Shown here piece by piece: positions 1 to 6,926 of a stretch of 9,698 nucleotides of DNA (the stretch's first letter is position 1; every line of letters begins with the position of its first letter). This stretch comes from Pseudomonas sp. (lineage in GTDB: Bacteria; Pseudomonadota; Gammaproteobacteria; Pseudomonadales; Pseudomonadaceae): assembly GCA_007117785.1 (NCBI GenBank), contig SKFV01000104.1:1-9698 (forward strand), written 5' to 3'. The position numbers and the translations under genes are program-made. The notes below the pieces were generated by a model. The model was given only the letters and a program-made list of their open reading frames with translations, was not told where the DNA came from and made no database searches.

Positions 1-2
1 CG

Positions 3-446
3 CTGGCGCTGGTACAACTGTGCATTGCCGGCTTTATTCTGCTGCTGGTCTGGGGCCCGGCGATCCCGAAGCTGGCAACCGGGCGTGTGGGCACCCTGAT
101 CGCTGCCGGGATTACTACCTTTATCAGCATGTTTGTCGGTGCCACCGGGCCTTTGGTCGCCGCCTTTATCAAGCAACAACAGGCGGGCGAGCGCTTTTCC
201 ACGGTAGCTACCTTTGCTGCGGCCATGAGCCTGCAACACGCTTCCAAGGCTGTTGTCTATGGCGTGGCAGGCTTTGTTTTCCGTGATTGGCTGGGCTTGA
301 TGCTGCTGATGGTGGCCGCCGGCGCTATCGGCACTTGGATCGGCATCAAACTGCTCGGGCGCCTGAGCAACCAGCACTTTGGCTGGATTTTCAATGGTCT
401 TCTGACGCTGCTTGCGTTACGTTTGCTATGGCAGGCGCTGGTTTAA
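3..446 (+). CDS. TauE/SafE-family membrane transporter, C-terminal part
   Basis: This is the last 147 codons of a gene that begins upstream of the window. The frame is open from position 3 to a TAA at 444-446. The protein is very hydrophobic, with about four membrane segments. It contains a glycine-rich stretch reading GATGPLVAAF that is typical of the second half-repeat of TauE/SafE proteins (DUF81). Members are implicated in export of sulfite, sulfoacetate or other small organic anions across the inner membrane, but the substrate cannot be read from this fragment. The family normally has about 250 residues, so roughly the second half is visible. An ATG- or GTG-initiated shorter protein starting near position 87 is unlikely, because it would cut through a membrane segment and the upstream frame is open. 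Family assignment is fairly firm; substrate is unknown. Confidence 0.8.
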   Translation: MALVQLCIAGFILLLVWGPAIPKLATGRVGTLIAAGITTFISMFVGATGPLVAAFIKQQQAGERFSTVATFAAAMSLQHASKAVVYGVAGFVFRDWLGLMLLMVAAGAIGTWIGIKLLGRLSNQHFGWIFNGLLTLLALRLLWQALV

Positions 447-479
447 GGATTGCTGCCGAGCGGGATTGCCAGCCACCTG

Positions 480-504
480 GGACAGTCAGGCTACAAGCCT
501 GTCC
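480..504 (+). terminator. Possible weak hairpin after the TauE-like gene
   Basis: AGGCT (488-492) and AGCCT (496-500) form a short stem around ACA. It can extend with GGAC (480-483) pairing GTCC (501-504) across a four-base bulge. It lies 34 bases past the transporter stop, but only two T residues follow, so termination is uncertain. Confidence 0.25.
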
Positions 505-564
505 TTAAGGATTCTGCCCCACCGGCCGATATAGCTGGAATGACTGTTGTAGCCAGGATGCCCC

Positions 565-1347
565 ATGCCCGATACAGATGACACCAAGACCGAGGTCGTC
601 GAACAGAAACCGGCACCGCAGCGGGATATCTTTGCCCGGGCGCGGCCCTCGGACATGTATTGGCTGCAGCTCAAGCCGGTCTTTCGCAACCGGGTCATGG
701 TGCATAACGAGGCTCTGCTACAGATAGCCGTCACCCAGGATCGTATCGGCTCGCTGGAACTGCTGCGCCTGCAGGTACGCAAGGAAGGCGAGCCGCTGCC
801 CAAAGACAGTAATACCCTGGAAGTGCTGATCGATCACAAGCATCAGCGGGTGCGCTTCGGTCCTTTGGGCGCCGTCAACCTGACCCCCGCCGGGCGCGGT
901 CTGGGTGGTTTTATGCTGGGGCAACTGATTGACTGGTGCCAACGGCTCTGTCCGGAATACTCGGTCACGCCCATCACGCTGAACAATGATCAGGCCAGTA
1001 CCGAAGAAGCGCGCAAGGTGCGTGAAAGCCTGCTGCAACGCGTTGGTTTTACGCTGAATTATACCGACGAGAAAAAAAGCCAGGGTCGTGCCCAGGCCAA
1101 CCGGGTCAAGGACTTGCTCGGCAGCTGGAACAGCGACAAGGTGCAGCCGCTGTCGGTGAGTGATTTGTTACGCCAATTGCGCGACAAGGAAGCCGAGCAC
1201 CTGAAACAGACCGGCCAACTCAACGTGCTGAAAGCCAAGCTGGATATCAGCAAACGCAATGATCTGAGTCATCGCTTTGCCATTGGCTGCCTGATTGTAT
1301 TTGCCATCTTCCAGGCCTTGCTGCTGCTCTGGGTGGTGTTGCGTTGA
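565..1347 (+). CDS. Uncharacterised GNAT-like protein with C-terminal membrane anchor
   Basis: I do not recognise this 260-residue protein as a named gene. Residues 111-125 (RGLGGFMLGQLIDWC) resemble the acetyl-CoA-binding loop and helix of GNAT acetyltransferases. Residues 140-162 run from NNDQAS to RVGF and resemble the last GNAT helix and strand, where an asparagine and a 'GF' end are common. Residues 196-230 are charged and probably helical. Residues 238-259 form one strong hydrophobic segment ending in a single arginine, so the protein is probably anchored by its C-terminus with the domain in the cytoplasm. AGGA at 555-558, six bases before the ATG, supports the start. The gene converges on prmB with 18 bases between the two reading frames. 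Catalytic activity and substrate are unknown; it may be a degenerate acetyltransferase fold. Confidence 0.75.
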   Translation: MPDTDDTKTEVVEQKPAPQRDIFARARPSDMYWLQLKPVFRNRVMVHNEALLQIAVTQDRIGSLELLRLQVRKEGEPLPKDSNTLEVLIDHKHQRVRFGPLGAVNLTPAGRGLGGFMLGQLIDWCQRLCPEYSVTPITLNNDQASTEEARKVRESLLQRVGFTLNYTDEKKSQGRAQANRVKDLLGSWNSDKVQPLSVSDLLRQLRDKEAEHLKQTGQLNVLKAKLDISKRNDLSHRFAIGCLIVFAIFQALLLLWVVLR

Positions 1348-1351
1348 TCTC

Positions 1352-1366
1352 AGTCAGCGGCTGACT
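1352..1366. terminator. Candidate bidirectional terminator hairpin between convergent genes
   Basis: AGTCAG (1352-1357) and CTGACT (1361-1366) form a perfect six-base stem with a CGG loop. It lies directly after the stop of the GNAT-like gene and its right end touches the prmB stop codon. No T-tract follows on either strand, so it may only be a weak stop or a 3' end protector. Confidence 0.35.
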
Positions 1367-2283
1367 CAGGCACCAACGAGAAAGACTGGCTGATATTGCC
1401 GGCACTGCTCGGCAGTCAACACAAACACACCATGCCCACCACGGCTGAAGCGCACCCACTCGAAATCCACCTCTGGCCAGGCCGCAGCGACATGCACCAT
1501 GCTGTTACCGACCTCGACCACCAGCACACCGTCCTCACTCAAATGCTCAGCTGCCTCGGCCAGAATCCGCCGCACCAGGTCAAGCCCGTCAGCCCCGGCT
1601 GCCAGCCCCATTTCGGGCTCGTGATGATATTCATCCGGCAGGTCGCTCATATCCTCGGCATCCACATAGGGTGGATTGGTCACGATCAGGTCAAAACGCT
1701 CGCCCGGCATACCGTCATAACCGTCAGACCAGCGGGCTTCGACCCTATCTTGCAACTGATGGGCCTCAATGTTGCTTTCCGCCACGGCCAGCGCATCGAA
1801 GGACAGGTCAGCGAGAACCACCTCCGCCTCGGGAAAGGCATAGGCACAGGCAATACCGATACAGCCGCTGCCGGTGCACAGATCAAGGATGCGCACAGGG
1901 TCCCGTTCCAGCCAGGGGGTAAAGCGCTGATCAATCAACTCGGCAATGGGCGAACGCGGCACCAGCACGCGGTCATCCACCAGAAAATCCAGGCCGGCAA
2001 AGCGCGCATGGCCAATCAGATAGGCCGCCGGAATACGCTGTTCGATACGTTCACTGAGCAGATCCAGCACCGCATCACGCTCTTCGATCGTCACCGTGCA
2101 ATCGAGATAGCTCTCAGGCGTTTCCCAGGGCAGAAAAAGCCCATGCAGGACCAGCAGGCGAGCTTCATCCCAGGCATTGTCAGTGCCATGACCAAAAAAT
2201 ACGCCGGCCTGGTGGAAGCGACTGACGCCCCAGCGAATCAGGTCACGAATGCGGGTCAGGCTGTCGGTATCAATCTCGCTCAT
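1366..2283 (-). CDS. prmB: Ribosomal protein uL3 N5-glutamine methyltransferase PrmB
   Basis: PrmB transfers a methyl group from S-adenosylmethionine to a conserved glutamine of ribosomal protein uL3 in the cytoplasm during 50S assembly. The 305-residue protein has the family's usual length. Residues 85-117 contain IPAAYLIGHARF and VPRSPIAELI, the segment before the catalytic domain that separates PrmB from PrmC (the SPIAELI wording is PrmB-like). The SAM-binding motif I is LDLCTGSGCIGIA at 133-145. The substrate-glutamine motif NPPY is at 203-206. The start is supported by AAGGA six bases upstream of the ATG. The divergent smrB neighbour matches the arrangement known from E. coli and Pseudomonas. 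aroC, which often follows prmB, is absent here and replaced by a convergent gene. Assignment is firm. Confidence 0.95.
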   Translation of the reverse strand: MSEIDTDSLTRIRDLIRWGVSRFHQAGVFFGHGTDNAWDEARLLVLHGLFLPWETPESYLDCTVTIEERDAVLDLLSERIEQRIPAAYLIGHARFAGLDFLVDDRVLVPRSPIAELIDQRFTPWLERDPVRILDLCTGSGCIGIACAYAFPEAEVVLADLSFDALAVAESNIEAHQLQDRVEARWSDGYDGMPGERFDLIVTNPPYVDAEDMSDLPDEYHHEPEMGLAAGADGLDLVRRILAEAAEHLSEDGVLVVEVGNSMVHVAAAWPEVDFEWVRFSRGGHGVFVLTAEQCRQYQPVFLVGA

Positions 2284-2308
2284 GGCAATCCTTGGTAGCG
2301 TCTCGGGC

Positions 2309-2339
2309 TTGGCTCATTCTACACGGGCAATGCTAAACT
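2309..2339 (+). promoter_or_regulatory. Candidate sigma-70 promoter of smrB
   Basis: An extended -10 element TGCTAAACT ends at 2339, with TTGGCT at 2309-2314 as a possible but distant (19 bases) -35. Transcription would begin near 2346, about 26 bases before the smrB ATG. The -10 wording recurs before cysH and the phospholipase D gene. Confidence 0.4.
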
Positions 2340-2346
2340 GCGGCAA
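2316..2346 (-). promoter_or_regulatory. Candidate sigma-70 promoter of prmB
   Basis: On the minus strand TAGAAT (complement of 2316-2321) is a good -10, with TTGCCG (complement of 2341-2346) as a -35 at a long 19-base spacing. It overlaps the smrB promoter candidate almost completely, so the two would compete for polymerase. Confidence 0.3.
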
Positions 2347-2371
2347 ATTCCCCACAGACATAGCCAGCCCC

Positions 2372-2938
2372 ATGTCCGACGATTACAGCGATGATCTGAA
2401 CCTGTTCCGCCAGGCCACTGCCGGTGTCAAGCGCATCAAGGCGGATGATCGGGCCGACACCGGTAAACGCCGCCCGAGCCGGGAGCAGGTCAGCTATAAG
2501 CGTCAGCAGGCTACCCAGGCCGTCGATCAGGTGCGGGTCGATGGCTTGTCGGATCAGTTCGTGGTTGATGTGGAGCCGGAAGAAGTCCTGGCCTGGGCCA
2601 ACAACGGGGTACAGGACGGGCAATTGCGCAAACTGAAAAGCGGCCAGATCCCCTTTGACGGCAGCATTGACCTGCATGGCATGACGGTCGAGAAAGCACG
2701 TACCCTGCTGTGGGACTTTCTGGCCGAAGCGACGCAACTGGAAGTGCGCTGCGTGCGGGTTACCCATGGCAAGGCCATGCGCAAGGATGGCCGCAAGCCG
2801 ATCCTGAAAAGTCACGTCAATACCTGGTTACGCCAGCACGCCAAGGTGCTGGCTTTCAGTTCCTGCCTGCCGCGTCATGGCGGCACGGGCTCGGTATACG
2901 TGCTGCTGAAACGGCACATGCTGGAAGGCCGCGACTGA
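2372..2938 (+). CDS. smrB: Smr-domain endonuclease, ribosome rescue factor SmrB
   Basis: In E. coli SmrB cleaves mRNA between collided ribosomes so that stalled ribosomes can be rescued; this 188-residue protein is a likely orthologue. The N-terminus (residues 8-22, around LFRQATAGVKRIK) resembles the ribosome-binding N-terminal extension of E. coli SmrB. The C-terminal Smr domain shows DLHG at 100-103, with the Asp and His implicated in cleavage, THGK at 131-134, and HGGTGSVYVLL at 169-179. The neighbour is divergent prmB, as in E. coli, which favours SmrB over SmrA. I chose the ATG at 2372 because the homologous sequence starts there and an earlier in-frame start at 2249 would lie inside prmB. 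No clear Shine-Dalgarno sequence precedes it. The stop lies 21 bases from the convergent dehydrogenase. Confidence 0.85.
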   Translation: MSDDYSDDLNLFRQATAGVKRIKADDRADTGKRRPSREQVSYKRQQATQAVDQVRVDGLSDQFVVDVEPEEVLAWANNGVQDGQLRKLKSGQIPFDGSIDLHGMTVEKARTLLWDFLAEATQLEVRCVRVTHGKAMRKDGRKPILKSHVNTWLRQHAKVLAFSSCLPRHGGTGSVYVLLKRHMLEGRD

Positions 2939-2959
2939 AACACGGCCCCAGCAATAGCT

Positions 2960-3721
2960 TCATATACAGGTTGCGCCACCGTCGACCGGCAAGGCAATCC
3001 CGGTTGTGAAGGCAGCACCGTCTGAGCACAGGTACAGCACCGCAGCGGCGATCTCGTCAGCCTGGCCAATGCGCCCAACCGGGTGCATAGCCGCAGCGAA
3101 ATCAGCCTTGCGTGGGTCAATGGCCGCAGCACGGCGGAACATTTCCGTGTCAATCACCGCTGGACAAACAGCATTGATGCGAATGTTCTTCTTGCCGTAC
3201 TCAACCGCTGCCGATCGGGTCAGGCCCAGCACCGCATGTTTGCTGGCCGCATAAATACTCATTTTCGGTGCTGCACCCAGTGCTGCCACTGAGGCGGTGT
3301 TGACGATAGCCCCACCGCCCTGATCAAGCATCAACGGAATCTGATAACGCATGCACTGCCAGACGCCCTTGACGTTGACATCCATGATGCTGTCAAACAC
3401 CTCTTCCTTGCCATCGGCCAGCTTGTGCTGCTCGATCTCGATACCGGCGTTATTGAAGGCACAATCCAGCCGGCCATAGGTGTCCCTGATCTGCGTCATC
3501 ATGGCTTCGACGTCGCTGCCCTTGGCGACATTACAGGCAATAAAGATGGCCTGACCGCCCTGGGCTACCACCGCATCGGCAACTGCCTGGCCGTCTTCGG
3601 TATTGACGTCCGAGACCACCAGGGTAGCGCCTTCACGGGCAAAGGCTTCAACCGTTGCCTTGCCAATCCCGGCCGCTCCACCGGTCACCAACACTACCTT
3701 GCCCGCAAACTGACCACTCAT
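2960..3721 (-). CDS. Short-chain dehydrogenase/reductase (SDR family)
   Basis: This is a 253-residue classical SDR oxidoreductase of normal length. It has the dinucleotide-binding TGGAAGIG at 13-20, Asp38 at the end of the second strand (which usually means NAD(H) rather than NADP(H)), NNAG at 90-93, and the catalytic set Asn116, Ser144, Tyr157 and Lys161 (YAASK). The end LPVDGGATCI is the usual SDR C-terminus. The ATG at 3721 was chosen over an upstream in-frame start at 3775 because SDR homology begins there and GGGAG lies nine bases upstream. The substrate cannot be inferred. Relatives are annotated as glucose or cyclohexadienediol dehydrogenases, and such names are not reliable. The gene stands alone, facing away from cysH and converging on smrB. 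Confidence 0.9.
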   Translation of the reverse strand: MSGQFAGKVVLVTGGAAGIGKATVEAFAREGATLVVSDVNTEDGQAVADAVVAQGGQAIFIACNVAKGSDVEAMMTQIRDTYGRLDCAFNNAGIEIEQHKLADGKEEVFDSIMDVNVKGVWQCMRYQIPLMLDQGGGAIVNTASVAALGAAPKMSIYAASKHAVLGLTRSAAVEYGKKNIRINAVCPAVIDTEMFRRAAAIDPRKADFAAAMHPVGRIGQADEIAAAVLYLCSDGAAFTTGIALPVDGGATCI

Positions 3722-3975
3722 ATGTCTCTTCTCCCGACAGAACAAATACCGGAGACACTCCGGCATGATAGTCAAGGATGATAAAAGAGAAAGGGTCAGA
3801 ACAAGACTGAATCAGCAGGATTGTTCACACATCATACTGATGATCAATAATCGCCCAAACCAAAAGGCATAAAAATATAACTAAATAAAAGCAGATGCAC
3901 TAAGTCGCCTTTGCTAGACTTTCTCCCTTAACGCAGCACGCCTGATTCCCGTAATCCGGCCTGATGGAGATCCGC
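3722..3975. promoter_or_regulatory. AT-rich divergent control region between the SDR gene and cysH
   Basis: This region is markedly richer in A and T than its surroundings, especially 3846-3890. An extended -10 element TGCTAGACT at 3912-3920 lies 55 bases before the cysH ATG; the -35 position is poor. cysH is commonly controlled by CysB in gammaproteobacteria, and AT-rich DNA just upstream of the promoter would suit CysB. CysB sites are too degenerate for me to mark one. A small inverted repeat (ATCAT 3831-3835 / ATGAT 3840-3844) is present but may be chance. Confidence 0.45.
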
Positions 3976-4707
3976 ATGACTACGCAATTCGATCCGCAAG
4001 CCCTCGCCGAGCAGTATGCCAAGGCCACCCCGCAGGACATACTCGGTCTGGCACTCGAGCATTTCGATGATCTCTGGCTGTCATTCAGTGGTGCTGACGA
4101 TATTGTTGTTCTCGATATGGCCTGGAAGCTGAACAAGGATATCAAGGTATTTACCCTTGATACCGGTCGCTTACACCCGGAAACCTACCAATTCCTACAA
4201 CAAGTCCGCGATCATTACGGGATCAAACTAGAAGTACTCTCACCCGATCACCAAGCTCTTCAGGAATACGTCAGCGAAAAAGGTCTGTTCGACTTTTATC
4301 AGAGTGGTCACGGTGAGTGCTGCGGCATCCGCAAGATCGAACCACTGCGGCGCAAACTGGCCGGCGTGGATGCCTGGATTACTGGCCAGCGACGCGACCA
4401 GAGCCCGGGTACGCGCAGCCACGTGCCAGTGATAGAACAGGACCTGGCCTTTGGCAGTGAGAGCAACCCGCTGGTCAAATTCAACCCGCTGGCCAATTAC
4501 AGTAGTGAAGAAGTGTGGACTTACATCCGCATGCTCGAAGTACCCTATAACAAACTGCACGAACGCGGTTTTGCCAGTATCGGCTGCGAACCCTGCACCC
4601 GCCCCACCCTACCCAACCAGCATGAACGGGAAGGCCGCTGGTGGTGGGAAGAAGCCACGCAGAAAGAGTGCGGGTTGCATGCCGGGAATCTGATTGCCAG
4701 AGACTGA
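3976..4707 (+). CDS. cysH: Adenosine 5'-phosphosulfate (APS) reductase CysH
   Basis: CysH reduces activated sulfate to sulfite with thioredoxin in assimilatory sulfate reduction in the cytoplasm. This 243-residue protein belongs to the iron-sulfur, APS-using branch found in pseudomonads rather than the PAPS-using enterobacterial one. It has the cysteine pairs C115-C116 (ECCGIRK) and C204/C207 (GCEPCT) that hold a [4Fe-4S] cluster. The pyrophosphatase-like loop SFSGADD is at 36-42, LDTGRLHPETY at 61-71 and ITGQRRDQS at 135-143. C-terminal KECGLH carries the catalytic Cys232. I chose the ATG at 3976, not that at 3964, because GGAG (3966-3969) stands six bases before it. A candidate promoter TGCTAGACT lies upstream and a strong hairpin follows the stop. 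The other sulfate-assimilation genes are not in this window. Confidence 0.95.
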   Translation: MTTQFDPQALAEQYAKATPQDILGLALEHFDDLWLSFSGADDIVVLDMAWKLNKDIKVFTLDTGRLHPETYQFLQQVRDHYGIKLEVLSPDHQALQEYVSEKGLFDFYQSGHGECCGIRKIEPLRRKLAGVDAWITGQRRDQSPGTRSHVPVIEQDLAFGSESNPLVKFNPLANYSSEEVWTYIRMLEVPYNKLHERGFASIGCEPCTRPTLPNQHEREGRWWWEEATQKECGLHAGNLIARD

Positions 4708-4710
4708 CCC

Positions 4711-4739
4711 GTGAGCCAGGCCTGTTTTGGCCTGGCCAC
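4711..4739 (+). terminator. Strong hairpin after cysH
   Basis: GCCAGGCC (4715-4722) and GGCCTGGC (4729-4736) form a perfect eight-base stem around TGTTTT. GTG (4711-4713) can pair CAC (4737-4739) past one bulged A. It begins four bases after the cysH stop. No T-tract follows, so termination by this hairpin alone is not certain. Confidence 0.45.
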
Positions 4740-4755
4740 AGAATCACGCTAGACT
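4727..4755 (+). promoter_or_regulatory. Candidate sigma-70 promoter of the phospholipase D gene
   Basis: TTGGCC (4727-4732) and TAGACT (4750-4755) stand at the ideal 17-base spacing. Transcription would start near 4762, about 24 bases before the ATG. The -35 lies in the loop and right arm of the cysH hairpin. Confidence 0.5.
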
Positions 4756-4785
4756 GCAACGCCATACAGGAATTAAGGTGGTTGC

Positions 4786-6069
4786 ATGAGGTTGAACTGG
4801 CGCAAGAGTGTCATCGGGTTGGCCGCTCTGGCCGGAATCATTCTGCTGCTCAATGTGGTGTTCTTCAACGCCATGCCGAAACCCAAGCGGGTTATTGAAC
4901 CTATCCAGATTGAACATGGCGTCAGTGACCCTGCGTTTGTTCGCTCTGCCAGTGCATTACTCGGCAGCCCCGTGCTGGAGGGCAATCAGGTCGAGGTATT
5001 GCGCAACGGCCCCGATATCTACGCAGCCAAGATTGCCGCTATCGAATCTGCTGAACGCTCAGTGAGCCTGGAAACCTATGAGTTCTGGGGGGAGGAAGCC
5101 GCTGGCGCCATGACCGATGCCCTGGTGGCAGCCGCCGAGCGCGGGGTCAAGGTACGCGCCCTGCCTGATTATATTGGCTCGGTACCGGCTTCCGGCGAAA
5201 AGTTCGAGCGTCTCAATGAAGCCGGTGTTGATGTCATTCGCTGGCGTCAGCCTTCCTGGTACGACTTCTCCCGCTTCAATCACCGCACGCACCGCAAGCT
5301 ATTGATTGTTGACGGCACCACCGGCTTTATCGGCGGCGCCAATATTGCCGACAACTGGCTACCTGACGACGACGGCGATGCCTACCGTGATAACCACTTC
5401 CGGGTAACCGGACCGGTCGTTGCCAGCCTGCAGGCCGCCTTTATGGAAACCTGGCTGGACGCACGCGGCGAACTGCTGGCTGGTGATGCCTGGTTTCCCG
5501 AACTGGAACCCACTGGCGAGATACGTGCCCAGGTCATTGACAGTGCGCCACGTGAGGGTCGTCATCGCGTACGCATGATGTTCCTGCACGCGTTGGCTGC
5601 GGCTGAACATCAGGTAACCGCCAGTACCGCCTACTTCTATCCGGATCAGGGATTTATCGATGCCCTGCGCGACGCCGCCGAGCGCGGCGTGACCGTTCGC
5701 ATCATGGTGCCGGGTGACAGTATTGATCAGGGCTACTTGCGGCATGCGTCGGTCAATCGCTGGGGGCCGATGCTTGACGCAGGAGTAGAGCTCTATAAAT
5801 ACCAGCCCTCGATGTATCACTCCAAGCTGATGAGCATCGATGATGCCTGGGCCAGCATCGGCTCAGCCAATCTGGATAACCGCTCATTTCGTATCAACAG
5901 TGAAGCCAACCTGACCTTCTATGACGAGGCATTTGCCGTTGTCATCCGAGAACTGATCGAGGAAGACCTGGCCGATGCACGCCACTACAGTCTGGAAGAA
6001 TGGCAAGACCGAACATGGCGCAAGCGCGTGTTTGGCATCTTCGGCATGCTGATCGGGATTTATCTCTGA
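4786..6069 (+). CDS. Membrane-anchored phospholipase D / cardiolipin-synthase-like protein
   Basis: This 427-residue protein has two HKD catalytic motifs: H169-x-K171-x4-D176 (HRKLLIVD) followed by GFIGGANI, and H345-x-K347-x4-D352 (HSKLMSID) followed by SIGSANLDNRS. Both active-site halves are intact. These wordings match bacterial cardiolipin synthases, which join two phosphatidylglycerols, or transfer phosphatidyl groups, at the inner membrane. Residues 8-29 form one N-terminal hydrophobic segment with positive residues before it, so the catalytic part may lie on either side of the membrane. ClsA has two such segments and ClsB none, so the exact subfamily is unclear. AAGGTG before the ATG supports the start. 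It is transcribed alone and converges on bfr. The PLD fold is certain; cardiolipin synthesis is inferred. Confidence 0.88.
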   Translation: MRLNWRKSVIGLAALAGIILLLNVVFFNAMPKPKRVIEPIQIEHGVSDPAFVRSASALLGSPVLEGNQVEVLRNGPDIYAAKIAAIESAERSVSLETYEFWGEEAAGAMTDALVAAAERGVKVRALPDYIGSVPASGEKFERLNEAGVDVIRWRQPSWYDFSRFNHRTHRKLLIVDGTTGFIGGANIADNWLPDDDGDAYRDNHFRVTGPVVASLQAAFMETWLDARGELLAGDAWFPELEPTGEIRAQVIDSAPREGRHRVRMMFLHALAAAEHQVTASTAYFYPDQGFIDALRDAAERGVTVRIMVPGDSIDQGYLRHASVNRWGPMLDAGVELYKYQPSMYHSKLMSIDDAWASIGSANLDNRSFRINSEANLTFYDEAFAVVIRELIEEDLADARHYSLEEWQDRTWRKRVFGIFGMLIGIYL

Positions 6070-6078
6070 ACCTGGCTG

Positions 6079-6114
6079 GCATAGCCCATGTAGCGGGTTA
6101 ACAGTGGGCCATGC
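6079..6114. terminator. Inverted repeat between the convergent phospholipase D and bfr genes
   Basis: GCATaGCCCA (6079-6088) and TGGGCcATGC (6105-6114) pair with a single A-C mismatch around a 16-base loop. The position in a short convergent gap fits a shared transcript end, but no T-tract is present on either side. Confidence 0.3.
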
Positions 6115-6130
6115 TGCAGTCGGAGCGTTC

Positions 6131-6607
6131 TCAGCTGGCTGACGACGATTGCAACTGAATATAGTTCTGCAAGCCCATCTGCTTGATCATTTCCAGCTGG
6201 GTTTCCAGCCAGTCAATGTGCTCCTCTTCGCTGTCGAGAATGCTGCGGAAGAGTTCACGACTGGTGAAATCCTTGACCTCTTCACAATGCAGGATAGCGT
6301 CCTTGAGGTCCTTGTGTGCCAGGTATTCCAGCTTAAGATCACACTCGATCATTTCCTGCACATGCTCGCCAATCAGCAGCTTGTTGAGGTCCTGCAGATT
6401 GGGCAAACCTTCCAGAAACAGAATACGTTCGATCAACTGATCGGCGTGCTTCATTTCATCAATGGATTCTTCGTATTCCTTGTCTGCCAGCGCCTTGATA
6501 CCCCAGTCCTTGTACATGCGCGAATGCAGGAAATACTGATTGATGGCGGTCAGCTCGTTACCGAGTACCTTGTTGAGATACTGAATGACTTTCTTGTCAC
6601 CTTTCAT
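6131..6607 (-). CDS. bfr: Bacterioferritin (heme-containing iron storage)
   Basis: Bacterioferritin assembles as a 24-subunit cytoplasmic shell that oxidises ferrous iron and stores it as mineral; haem sits between subunit pairs. This 158-residue protein has normal length and every expected ligand: the ferroxidase residues Glu18, Glu51, His54, Glu94, Glu127 and His130, Tyr25 near the centre, and haem-ligand Met52 (DEMKHAD). The N-terminus MKGDKKVIQ and the region ERILFLEGLPNLQDL match Pseudomonas BfrB closely. GGAGG six bases before the ATG supports the start. The gene lies 83 bases downstream of bfd in the same direction, the order seen in Pseudomonas, so Bfd can serve it. An independent promoter could sit in that gap (a poor ATGACT/TATCCT pair), and read-through from the Fur-controlled bfd promoter is also possible. 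Confidence 0.96.
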   Translation of the reverse strand: MKGDKKVIQYLNKVLGNELTAINQYFLHSRMYKDWGIKALADKEYEESIDEMKHADQLIERILFLEGLPNLQDLNKLLIGEHVQEMIECDLKLEYLAHKDLKDAILHCEEVKDFTSRELFRSILDSEEEHIDWLETQLEMIKQMGLQNYIQLQSSSAS

Positions 6608-6690
6608 GCGCGCTACCTCCGGTTGGGCGTATTCAGCCCACAGGATAGCGTTTTTGTGCAGGAATAGTCATGTTACGGATCATCAATTAC

Positions 6691-6897
6691 TCAGGCCGGC
6701 TGTGCCAGCGCGGTAGCCAGAGCCATGAAATCATTGTTGTGGGTTTCGCGCAGAATGGCCCGGGCAGTACTGGCGCAGCGGCCGCATTGCTGACCCACAC
6801 CCAGTTCCTCGCCCAGCTGGCGCACCGAACGGCACCCCTCTTCCGCGGCACGGCGGATATCGCGGTCTGTCACACCGTGACACAGGCAAACATACAT
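6691..6897 (-). CDS. bfd: Bacterioferritin-associated ferredoxin Bfd
   Basis: Bfd is a small [2Fe-2S] protein that passes electrons to bacterioferritin haem so that stored ferric iron can be released as ferrous iron. The 68-residue product begins MYVCLCHGVTD. Cysteines at 4, 6, 38 and 41 give the CxC...CxxC arrangement of Bfd, with GVGQQCGRC around the second pair. I chose the ATG at 6897 because AGG of GAGGTG stands five bases before it and homologues begin MYVCLC; an in-frame GTG two codons upstream (6903) is less likely. A strong Fur box overlaps its promoter, so expression should rise when iron is scarce, which fits its role in mobilising iron. bfr follows in the same direction. Confidence 0.94.
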   Translation of the reverse strand: MYVCLCHGVTDRDIRRAAEEGCRSVRQLGEELGVGQQCGRCASTARAILRETHNNDFMALATALAQPA

Positions 6898-6926
6898 AGG
6901 CACCTCGGCATAGCAAAGAACTTAAT

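Noticed and set aside
1396..2298. Long plus-strand open frame (300 codons) opposite prmB
   Set aside because: It lies fully antisense to a clearly identified prmB, has no family likeness and is low-complexity in His, Gln and Arg, as expected from the complement of a GC-rich gene.
3831..3844. Inverted repeat ATCAT-ACTG-ATGAT in the cysH upstream region as an operator
   Set aside because: The arms are only five bases, in AT-rich DNA, with no match to a known operator that I can name; chance is a sufficient explanation.
1..4707. A sulfur-metabolism cluster joining the TauE-like exporter and cysH
   Set aside because: They are separated by four unrelated genes in mixed orientations, and the TauE/SafE family transports various substrates, so the window gives no evidence of a link.
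6149..6667. 172-codon plus-strand open frame opposite bfr
   Set aside because: Every ferroxidase and haem ligand of bacterioferritin is encoded on the other strand; this frame is its shadow.
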